Below the pieces are notes generated by a model. The model saw only the letters and a list, made by a program, of their open reading frames with translations. It did no database searches and had not been told where the DNA came from. This document shows, piece by piece, positions 33,642 to 43,683 of a stretch of DNA of 64,000 bases. Every line of letters begins with the position of its first letter. The first letter of the stretch is position 1. The DNA is from Pleodorina starrii (lineage: Eukaryota > Chlorophyta > Chlorophyceae > Chlamydomonadales > Volvocaceae): contig BRXU01000004.1 in NCBI GenBank assembly GCA_030267565.1, positions 2,858,501-2,922,500 on the forward strand. Direction: 5' to 3'. The position numbers were made by a program, and so were the translations under genes.

Positions 33642-34529
33642 TTAGAAAGACGGCTTGACTTCTCCGGTGCGGACCTTGGCGTTCTTGGCCTTCATGGCCT
33701 CCTTGCGCTCAGTGCGCCTGCTTGGCGGTGGGGCCACAAGAAGAGCACAGTGCGCATACAATGGAGGTCCGCAGCGACAGCCAAGCGCTCATAACGCTCA
33801 TACGAGAGACGCGGTTCTGGCCCGTGGGCTGGCAGCGGCGGGCGGTGGTGCCATCGGGTATACATCGCCCCCGAAGGGCTGGTCGGTGGCCACCAGAGTA
33901 GAGCTGCTCTGGTGGCCACGTGGCAGCGCTTGCTTGCCGTACTTTCATTGGATGTTGCCATACGTTCGATGATCGAACCCGATACCGGTCGTGCGCAGTG
34001 CGGTATCGCATTACCAGCTGTCGCAATAAATTGGTAATGCGGTAAGTGCCACGCTTTGAAACCAATTCAAAGCGTGGCACTTATCGCATGCCATCAGGGT
34101 GCTGGCGGGCACATGCACATGTGGCAGCATGAAAATGCGACAAACCATCTCCTTCGCGAGCCCGGGTGGGAACGTGTGGGAACGTGAGGGGACCCCTCAC
34201 AGAGAGGCCCAGGGAGGCGGCCAAGAAGCTACTCACTGTTGTTGAAGCAGCTCGGTCCTGCTAAGATTTTTGTTCGCCGCTGCCTCCGCAGCAGACACGC
34301 TTAGGAGCGATGCGGCAAGGGGCACCATGACCGCCCCCAGAACGCTTCGCCGCGAAACTGACACCACAGGTGCCGGTGCCTGGTCGAACAAGAAAATGAC
34401 GAACCGATACACAACAAGCATCAACGCCGAAAAAGAAAGCAGCAAGTGTGCGCGAACTGTGCGAGTCCTTTCGGAAAGGCGTCGACGAGGCTGACGTGGA
34501 CAGAGGCTCCGCGAATCTTGACAAGCCAT
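33642..34529 (-). CDS. Predicted thylakoid-lumen small protein with twin-Arg targeting signal
   Basis: Two minus-strand exons, 34529-34237 and 33717-33642, join in frame to 122 residues ending in TAA. The start (GTAAATGGC) fits the algal context. An Arg/Ser-rich N-terminus resembles a chloroplast transit peptide. It is followed by VSVSRRSVLGAVMVPLAASL and a small-residue cleavage site SAAEAAA, the layout of a bipartite lumen-targeting sequence with a twin-arginine motif. The predicted mature part is only about 38 residues: NKNLSRTELLQQQRTERKEA then MKAKNAKVRTGEVKPSF, Lys- and Arg-rich and lacking Cys. A hydrophobic segment at residues 29-49 could be an intron (78 nt, 34457-34380, with GT-AG ends and unchanged frame), so the length may be 96. 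No known photosystem subunit was recognised. Minus-strand TGTAA signals lie at about 33524 and 33200-33129. Confidence 0.6.
33886..34083. repeat. Cluster of four stem-loops in intron
   Basis: Inverted repeats occur at 33886-33898/33907-33919 (13 bp), 33981-33987/34001-34007 (7 bp), 34008-34016/34032-34040 (9 bp) and 34043-34060/34066-34083 (18 bp, perfect). All lie in the single certain intron of the lumen-protein gene. They could be remnants of a small foldback element or a structured intronic RNA. Confidence 0.7.
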
Positions 34530-35151
34530 TTACACATAGGGTCATGCTCTACTGTGGAGATGCAAGAGCGACAATGGCGACAAGCGCTTACCGGTGTCGT
34601 GAGCTGAGCGGCGACCTTCACGGTGCTGGCCCTGTTCAGAAGGCATGCCATGTTTAACTGCTCCACCGGAAGATAGTATAAGCCTGTGATTGGAACAAAG
34701 ACAAGCTGTGATCCCCTCCACCTCGGCATAGCAAGCCCGGCCGTCGAGACCGACGTAACGTCCGCACCTTCCAAAACGCTTAGGACCTGCTTCACAGTTG
34801 CAGCCGCTTGTGACTGCAATACAAACTTTGCATAACAAATGTTTTAGCTCTGTCGTAAGCTCAGGCTCCAACGATTACAGCTCAGCGCCTGTCGTACCCG
34901 TTGACCAAATATTTTGACCTAAATCACCAAAGTTCGTTCGAAGACGAGCGCAATTCAATGCTCAAGAGTCGAAACTCATGATAAATAATAGTATGCAAAC
35001 TGCGCTTATTAAAAATTGAATCAACGCAGCTCCGCACAGCCTGGCTTTTCCGTCAAGCTGCACAATAAAAGATTATTTCCAAGTATCAATGCATCAAGAA
35101 TGTAGCCAGGGGGCCCGCTAGGTAACGAAGCTTTGACCAGAAGGGCGACTC
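34530..35151. promoter_or_regulatory. Divergent intergenic region
   Basis: The 622 bp between the lumen-protein start (minus) and the coiled-coil protein start (plus) should hold both promoters. The part at 34880-35070 is AT-rich. Minus-strand frames in 34542-34871 lack usable starts and motifs. Confidence 0.4.
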
Positions 35152-37211
35152 ATGGACCTCGAGCGCTTTGTTGCGAATCGGGAGCTGTTGGAGCGTCTTT
35201 CACGAGAATACGAGCTCCTCAAGGCATCTGGAGGCAAGTGTCCTGATGCAGCATCCTTCGGTGCTGTGTCTTGGACGTGCTTTACTTGCTCACCCACCCC
35301 TCCACATCCCACCGCCCCAATATCCAGCGAATGTGGACTACGCCGCTTGGGTGCGACAGCGCCTGCGTGAAGCAGCAGCGGAGCTTGCAGCTGCAACTGT
35401 CGGCACGGAGGCGAGCAGCGGTAACAACCAGGACGGTGACAGCAGCGGCGGCCCAATTGGCGGGGCAACGCCGCCAAGCGCCCATGAGCAACCCCAAGGG
35501 GCGGTGGCGGAGGCGTCCATGCCGATCCCACCAACAGCGGAACAACTGGCCTTCACCAGGTAGGGTGTGCGCGCGCAGGGTCATCACCAGCACTGTACGG
35601 CGCGGCGGAAAGGGGCGCCGGTCTGCACCACTCGCTGCAACATGGCTTCTGTAACCGAGTGCACGCACCTCCTGATTTCCATGGCCGCACGGGCTTCTTG
35701 CGCGCGAGGTGCGTAGGCGTGTTTCACGCATGCGAATGCTGGTAATAGCTCCTGACCCAATGCACGTAAGGCAACGGCGATACTGGTAGGCTTCGAGAGG
35801 CATCGTGCTCCCTGACCGACATGGGGCTGAATCCTGTGGACGGGTTGGCAGGCGCCCAGGGCCGATGACCTTCGGACTGGCGCCCCGTCCACCGCTAGAG
35901 TCGGCGGCAGCAGCAGCAGCGAGCAACGTGAGGCCGGAGAGCGCGTGGTTCCTCCAGGGAGAGGGCACCGGCCCCACATCCGAAGCGCTGGCTACCGCCA
36001 TCTACGGACTCAGCGCCCCAGGGACAACAGGCTTCCCCGCACCTGCGCCCGCAGCAACTGGGGGTGCGAAGGTGCGAACCTCACAGACTTTGGTGGTGGA
36101 TGGATGTCGGAGTGCCACCCCGCTCAGAGTTTGACTCTGTGGGAATATAGGAAATAGGTTTAAAGGGGGCATTACATCCGGTTGCGGAGGTCTTCGCGGG
36201 GGGCTTCACTGAACCGGGGCGCGCGCTCGCAACCCCGCGCAGGCCATCTCCCGCAAGACGAAGCGGGTCGTCATCTTGTCCCCGCGAAAGTCGCCGCCGC
36301 CGCAGGTGACGCAGCCACGCTCCAGCCCCGCGAGGCAAAGCGCGGCGGCGGCGCCGCCTGTGAGCAAGCTTTACACGCGGGTCGAGCCGGGGCTCTTCTC
36401 CACGCGGCCCGACGCGTACATTCATCCGCAGGTGAGCCCCGCAGCCCGCCCCAGAGACCTGGTTCGCAGGCCGGGAGGATGTACGGTGGATGCCCGTAAG
36501 CTAATCACACCCGTGACCAGCCTGGTAGTGCACGGCGTGCGTTGTGTGGCTACCGAGTACCGACCATGTTGGGGGTTCCTCCTCAAGCGGCTGTTTCATG
36601 GGGTGGGGCTACTAGCAAAGGCGGAGCTTTCTGTTGGACCACAAATGTCGTATTCCGGACAAGACTAATGAGCACAAGAGGTTGTACCTTCCTCGATGTC
36701 ACACCACTGGTTTGGAGGCGTCTTTTCTTGATTGATGACGCCCAGCTGGCCGTTTGGTTGAGGCGGCCATCCTAAGCGTGAAGGGGAAGTGATCGTGGCG
36801 TGATGTATCCCGCAGGCCCGCGAGCGCCGCGCGCAGCCCCTGGCCGCCACCCGGCCGGACTGGGTCAACGCCGCCAGCCTCCAGGCGGCGCTGCGGGGGG
36901 CGTCATCCGCGGTGCCGCACCTGCAGGTGAGCTGACCGTGGGCAGGCGCATCGCCATGCAGGCGTGAGGACGACACACCTGACCTGAGCACCTGCAATCG
37001 GCGCCACCAGGCGGCTCATACCGCGCATGCGCTCACCCCGTTTCGCATCCCTTCGCCTGCCGCACCGCGTTCTAGAGCTGCTTGCCAACACCGCTTGCCC
37101 CGCCGCGTAACCTCTCGCTTGGCAGTCAACGCGAGCTGCCGCACGGCACCGCACCCTCCGGTCAGCCAAACCCCACCCAACCAGCTGGGCCACTGAATTC
37201 CCTCCTTAGGC

Positions 37212-37259
<48 letters not shown>

Positions 37260-40200
37260 CGGGTCCGTCCCGTCTGTCCGTCCGTCCAGGCCGCGGCGGA
37301 GCGGGAGCGACGGCTGGCCCTATCCACGGCGCTGGCGCGGCAGACGCTGGCCGCTGGGCTGGGCGCCGACGAGGCGCGCGCGGTTGCGCTGTACGGCGTG
37401 TCCCCGGCAGCCACCGCGGCTGCATCGTCCCAGGCCGCGCAGTACGACCACGTGTTGCTGGTGGCTCAGCAGCTGGCGGCTCAGAACGAGCAGCTGGCGA
37501 TGGCGGTGCAGCTCAACAGCGCACAGCTGGCGCAGCAGCAGGTGGGTGGCAGGGCAAATGGGTAGGGCGGATGGGTAGGGATGGATGGGTACGGTCGAAG
37601 GGTGTGTTGGGCGGATACGGGGGCGGGGGCGGGTGGCATGAACTTGACCGCAGGGCTGCGTGACGCGTTCCCTTCCTTGCTTGGCGCCTTGGAAGGTGCC
37701 TCCGCGGCGCAATGTCGCAAGGGGGAGCTGCTTGGTTGGGGGTTACGGAAGGTCTTCGCACTGCAGCTCTTCCTTATGTGTTGCTGGCAAGCTAGCTAGT
37801 CGAGTGCAGCCACGCCATACAGGGTGTGCATAATGCGTGACCCCTGGCCACCAGTCCTTCTGAGCGCACAGTGGCTGTACATGTCTCCACTCGGCCCGAA
37901 TGATTCGCATAAAGCCTGTCCCTTGGAATCATGCAATCACTAGCGCGGTAATGGAGAGCATCTGGGAAAGCCATGATCGCCCTCTGCCTGATGCCATGCT
38001 TGCAGGCGCTGCTCGATTCCGCACTGCAGCAGCAGCACATCGACCAGACTGCGCCCGAGGGCGGCGGCGCCGCTGCTGGCGCCGCGGCGGGCGGCCCCGT
38101 TGTCGAAGTCGAATCGGGACCGCCGCCGTGGTTCCTCCGCCGCGCGCCTCCTGGCCCCGGGACAACCGGCGGCAAGCGTGCGCACGGCACCGGCCTCACT
38201 TCAAGGCCCGCCCGCGGCACCGCCACCACCACCACCATCACCGCCACCACCATTGCTACCAAGTCCCCGCCGAAGAAAACCTCCGCCGCCGCCACAACGC
38301 GCGCGCGCAGTCCTCCTCCGCCCCACCACAACCCAGCCACGCTGCTGACCTTCGTCAAGCCCACTGGGGCGCTGGTGGCGGGGCCAGCTGCCACGGCGGG
38401 GACAGCCAAGGCCGCGGCAGCGACGACGGCCAAGGAGCGCGACCGGTCGTCGCGGCGGGAGGCCCTCAAGGCGCTGCTGAAGCAGGTGTTGGGCGGCGCG
38501 GGCCTGGCGGGCGGCCAGGAGGGGCGGCGGCGACTGGCGAGCAGCATGGCGGAGGCGGAGAAGCTGGTGGAGGCGATACAGGCGCTCGCGCGGAAAAAGG
38601 CGCAGGGCAGGGACGGCGGCGGGGCGGGGATGGACGGACAGGTGGGTGAGCTAGCTAGGGGAAATGGGTGAGCTGGGGCTTGGACGGTAGGCTGGGTTGG
38701 CGGGTCTGCGGCTCTGCGCGCTTCGGTGGGTCTGCTGCTGGATTGGTGCGTGTGAGTGCCGAGGCCCTTCAGGAAGGCATGGAGCTGTGTGCTGTTTCGG
38801 TGTCAGCGTCCTGGGCGGTATCCTTGTCTAAATCCCCTGGTGGCGCACCCGGCCGGCTCTTTTGCCGCCAGGCCCTGGGCCCCGTCAGAGCGGCTGTGGC
38901 AGTGGAGACCCAGACGTCCGGCCGGGCGTCAGGCTCTGGCGGCGGTGCTGCCGCCGCCGCCGAGGCGGCAGCAGCAGCGGGGGGGGCGCCAGTCGGCAAC
39001 GTCGCCTGGAATCCCACCACGGAATCCCGGCAGCCCTCCCGGGCTGCCTCCGTGGCGCATTCCCGCTCCGCTGCGTCGGCAGCCGGCGGCGCCAGCTCCC
39101 GCGGCGGCGCACCTCCCGGGCCGAGTTCTTCGCGGGCGCTGTCTCAAGGTGAGAAACAAGTAAAGACGTGGCCGCACCGCAGCCGTCGAACGGGCGCCGG
39201 CGCGCTACGGACGGGCCCAGCACTGCGCGGGCGTCTCTTGGATCGGCTTGGGGCAGATCTACTCGCTGTCTCGAGGGAGAAGACGTGGAGACTGACTGCA
39301 CTGTCCACAGGGTCTGATCTTTATGTTGCTCGCTGCACCCAAGGATCTGGGACTGGGTGTAGCGGTGTACCCTTGCTGTGCTGCACGCAGTGACCTGCAA
39401 CCCAGCCCGTAGTTGCCAAGAGTCGGTACCGGTAGCCCAACCAGTCCCAAACCCTTCCCGCAACTCTGCCACATGAATGCGCGTCTCGAGAGCGGCGGAG
39501 TCTGACTTGTCCTCTGCTGCACCCGCACGCGACCTGTAGGCTCCGGCCCAGGAAGTGGGTTGTCCGATGGTGAGGCTGCAGGCGTGCTGCCGCGGTCTCC
39601 CAAGGCAGCGTCCCGGGCGGAGTCCGCGGGCCCCTCCAGATACACCTCGCCGCCGGGTAGGTGCGGGGATTCGAGGATGGGGCGCCATTCGTGGGTGCGG
39701 TTCTCCGATAGCACACGCCGGTAGGCGCTCAGCGGCTTGCTGCGACAGACGCATGGAGGGGATCCGCGATGGGCTGTGCGGTTGCTCATGTCAAGGGCAA
39801 GGCCAGCGGCGTGCGGCGGGGCCCGGCCAGTCATGGTCGGGCCCCGCCTCCACCGGGTTAATCACCACTGGTTTGGCTCCCTCATCGTAGATTCTGTAAG
39901 GGGGAGCCCTCGGTCCTATCTTTTGCCGGTTTCTGGCCCCGTCTGATCCCAGGCTCCGCCAAGGAGCGGACCACGGCCTCCCCGCCCTCGTCGGCTCGGG
40001 GGACAGCCGTCCGCACGGCGTCGCTCGCGTCGTCGGCCGCGGGCGGGTCAGCGGTGGCGCCTGCCGCTGCCTATGTCGGCGCCGGCGGCTCGGGGCCAGG
40101 CCACGCGGCTCAGCAGGCGCACGCGGCATCAGCCGCCGCGGCGGCGCTGCGAGCGGCGGCGCGCCCGCCTCCGCCTGGCGGCTTGTTGGTGGAGTCGCTG

Positions 40201-42482
40201 CAGGACCAGGTGCAGCAGATCGTGGAGCGGGACGCTGCCGCCGCCGCGGAGATGGCCAGGTGCGTGGGGAGTTGGGAGTTGGGACGGCTGCGTGGCGGGA
40301 CCTGGCGTTGCTTGGGGAGGCAACTGAAGGACCGCAACCTTCCCTCGGGGGCCCCCGAACTCGGCCCCCATCCGACGCCATCCATGAAGCCAGCATCCCT
40401 GCCAACGCCTCTTTGTCCCGTGCGTCGCTCCTCTCGGCACATGGTAAACCCTCTCCGCTCGACGGCGGCGGCCTCTTCACCCCGTGCCTCGCTCTTGTCG
40501 GCACACGGCAACCCCTCTCCACCTCCTCCTGCTGCCAGGCTCCAGAAGCTAGACGCGCTGGAGCAGCGGCTGCACTCCATGGTGAACCGGGTGGAGACCA
40601 AGCTGGAGCGAGTGCTGCAGCCGCTGCAGCTCAACGCACAGCAGCAGCTACTCGGGCCCGCCGCCGCTGCCGCGTTGGAGGCGCTGCACATCGGGCCGGA
40701 CGGACAGCCCCAGCGCAGCGGCGCCGCTGCCGCCGCGACGGCGGACGCCGTCGCCGCCGCGGCAGCCGCTGCCGGCGGCGAGCCGTCCATTGCAGCTCTG
40801 GCAGCAGCAATTGTGACGGCCGCGGCGTCAGGGGCGGGGACAGAGGCCGGGGGCGCGGCCAGGGAGCGGTACACTGGCCGCGGCGGCAGCGGCGGGGGCG
40901 GGGGCAGCGGGTATAGCGGCGCCGCTGGTGTGGACGTTGCGAGTCCTCGCAGCGCGGGTCTGTCGGTTCTGGAGCTGCAGCGGATGCTCATCCAGATCAA
41001 CAGAATGGAGAGCAAGGAGCAGGAGGTCAGGTGAGCTGGCGGCACGGCGACGGTGGCTGGCGGGCTGACATCGCGACATGACTTTGCTGCGCCGGATGGC
41101 CGGCTTTGAGGACTATGTGCAAGGAGTAACTACAGAAGAAGCTATGGAACAACAAGCTCAAAAGGGCGTAAGGAGAGGGGAACGATTCATGCCAGCTGCC
41201 CAATCTCCAGCTCCCTTCTCCACATCCGCCTCAACGCGCCTCACCTCACCTTCACCCCGCCACGCAACGCGACGCAGGCGCAAGTGGTTCCACGACGCCC
41301 GGGGCCCCCGGCAGCGCGGCCGGGTGGGGCAGCCCATCGTGGTACGCGAAGGCCAGCTGGGTACCCTGCTGGACCCCCGCCAGCCGCCGTCGCCCCGCAC
41401 CGCCTCGTCGCGCTCCTGCTCTCGCTCCCGCTCCACCAGCCCCCATGCCTCCGGCCGCGTCGCGCCCTGGTCCCCCTTCCCTCCCCGGTCGCCCACCTTG
41501 AGCGTCCTGGCCACCGTCGCAGCCGACGACAGCGCCCTTGCGCGCACGCGCGGCAGCCCCCGCTGCGCCGACCCGGGTTCAACGAGGAAGACGGCCCGCT
41601 TTCGTGAGTCACATGACGGCACGGCGGGGTGGGCCGGTGCGGAGGATCTGGCTGCGGCGGACCCCATCAGCAACGACACGTTGGAGTCGGTGCTGCGCGG
41701 GCGGCGGCGCTTCATGCGCGCGCAGCAGCTGGCGGACGGGGACCTGGTGGCGGCCTCGCAGCCCAGCCTCAACCCCGTGCAGGTGCGGCTCTGCCTTGTC
41801 CGCATTCTGGGGCAGGGATTTTGGCGGAGAGGCTGACCACGCTGACCAGGGACCTGGCGCGGCTGCCGGTAGGGAGAACCTCCCCTGTCGTCTACGTTCG
41901 GCGCTCTCTTATTGCCCTGCATGCCGCTCCCTTGCGCACCGCTGTGCCCTCGCCATAACGATCGCCAACACCAACGCCATCTCCAACGCGGTCCCTCTCC
42001 CGACGACCTCCTGGCTCGTACCATCGCGTTTCGCGTCGTGGTGACCGGTAGCCGGTATCATCGCGCTTTGCCTCGCTTCCTATAACGTTTTGGCGGTTTA
42101 AATGGTTATTTTTCACGGCCCAGGTTATGGAGGATCTCACTGATGCCCTGCTGGAGGAAGTACTGCACGAGCAGGCGCAGGGTGAGTGAGAGGGAAAATC
42201 AGTTTTGGGGGAGCGCATGTTGCTGGCGGTACAGCCAGCACGACAGACGTAATGCCACCGTCATTGCTCGGTTCACCGCTTTCGTTCCCACGCTGCCTCC
42301 CGCTCCGTGCACACGTGCATACAGACCCTTCCCCTCATCACGACCGCCACCCCGCACCCGCCCACTGCCCCACCCACACAGAGCTAGCGGGCTTCTGCGA
42401 CAGCCTGGGGGAGCACCTGTTTCTGGACGAGTTTGATCTGCCAGACGACGACGAGGACGACGACCTGGACGGCAGGCGCTAA
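35152..42482 (+). CDS. Large coiled-coil, low-complexity protein; possible centriolar/ciliary (Moonraker-like) protein
   Basis: Fourteen exons close in frame: 35152-35233, 35328-35559, 35852-36071, 36243-36431, 36816-36926, 37290-37541, 38006-38641, 38872-39148, 39540-39656, 39953-40259, 40539-41030, 41278-41782, 42124-42181 and 42382-42482, giving 1192 residues. Structured parts are the N-terminal helix DLERFVANRELLERLSREYE with NVDYAAWVRQRLREAAAEL, the segment VSKLYTRVEPGLFSTRPDAY, coiled coils AAAERERRLALSTALARQTL and LDALEQRLHSMVNRVETKLE, and the C-terminal helix VMEDLTDALLEEVLHEQAQE before an acidic end. Long Ala, Gly and Pro linkers separate them. The modular layout and C-terminal helix recall centriolar-satellite proteins of the KIAA0753/Moonraker kind, but this is a weak resemblance. 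Intron 1 uses a GC donor (AG|GCAAGT). Exon 12 may contain an unrecognised intron near 41600. Confidence 0.65.
37216..37257. repeat. (CTG)n triplet repeat near intron 5 acceptor
   Basis: About 14 perfect CTG units lie about 30 nt upstream of the splice acceptor at 37289, where the polypyrimidine tract and branch point are expected. Confidence 0.9.
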
Positions 42483-42846
42483 TGCTCGGGGTCGGATCTG
42501 TCGCCGCCGCAGCAGCAGCAGCTGCTGCAGCTGCCATCCGGATGGCGGCCGCGCCAGCGCTGCTGCCGCCGGCATGTCTCTCGGCACCATCATGAACGAA
42601 ATGTGTTCCGTGCGTGAAACTTTGTTGCAACTCGTGCCGCTCCGTGTCACGACGCAGCGCCTGGGGCAGCGCGACGCAACGCACTCGCTCGTGAGCGGCT
42701 TTGCAAATTGGGTTTTTTGGGCCACGGTTGGTTGGAGAAGGACTCGCGGGAACGCTGAGATCGCGGACTGCCCTGCGCCCGCTATCGATTACGGGGTACA
42801 CTCGGGTGGACTCCGGGATCATGCTCAGGGGAGCCGTGTCGGAGAC

Positions 42847-42851
42847 TGTAA
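42847..42851 (+). promoter_or_regulatory. Polyadenylation signal TGTAA (coiled-coil protein gene)
   Basis: The motif lies 365 nt after the TAA stop of the coiled-coil protein gene. Confidence 0.45.
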
Positions 42852-43683
42852 GAACTGCAATGCGTACTTTTTTCTCCCTTGCCCCCATCACAACTACCGG
42901 TAACAGAGAGGATAATTCAGTTGGTGTGAACACCAAGGAGGAGACTGCGGCCGTCGCCGGTTATCAGTCGGTAGTTGATCCACACGCAACGGCGCATGCA
43001 TCTGCGCTGCTGCGTCGCGCCGCCACTCCGAGTACGTGATGTGCGGACAAGTGCAAGCGCCTTGCAGCATCAAGCTGGGCGAGGCGGAGCCGCTGCACGA
43101 CGTGTGCTTCGCGGGCTGTCACTTTATGGTCGCTTTGGAGAGGGCACTTCAGAGCGGAGACATCCCGCATCCGCCCTGAATGAACCACCTGAATGGCATG
43201 CCATGCCCCCCATGCGTGAAGGCCAACAATCTCCTCGTGAGTATTGACGGCAGATGATGCGACGTAGTGAATTGGCCACACGGCCGTCCTCCGCCCCTCG
43301 CCGCGTCGCCGCATCAGGGAGAAATATCTGAAGGCAGTACGGTAACGGGGTCCTTTCGCGCCTGCCGCCTTTCTCCGTCATGCTTGCAAGCGGACTTCCT
43401 TGGACGTTTGGCCTGTGTTGAACACATCAAAAGAAACGCGCCGACGGGCTACCTTGCCGTCAGGCCAAACCCTCGCCCAAGATAGGAGCGCCACACCTAA
43501 TCATTGCCACTTTGTTGCTCGTCCATTTCCGGTACTCGACAAGTGTCGGGGGCGCGCTGCTTTGGGGACAGACCCACGGGTCATCCCTGTCAGTCGTCAA
43601 GGTTCGCCTACCCGACATATTCATCGCCCGCCGATCAATCCACGCACAAATCGCAGGCAAGACGCCCTTGTTTCAATCCTGCT
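42852..43683. other. Spacer before PIMT gene
   Basis: A 46-codon ATG frame at 43039-43179 (CSIKLGEAEPLHDVCFAGCH segment) reads somewhat like protein but has no supporting context. The remainder looks like the promoter and 5' leader of the next gene. Confidence 0.3.
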
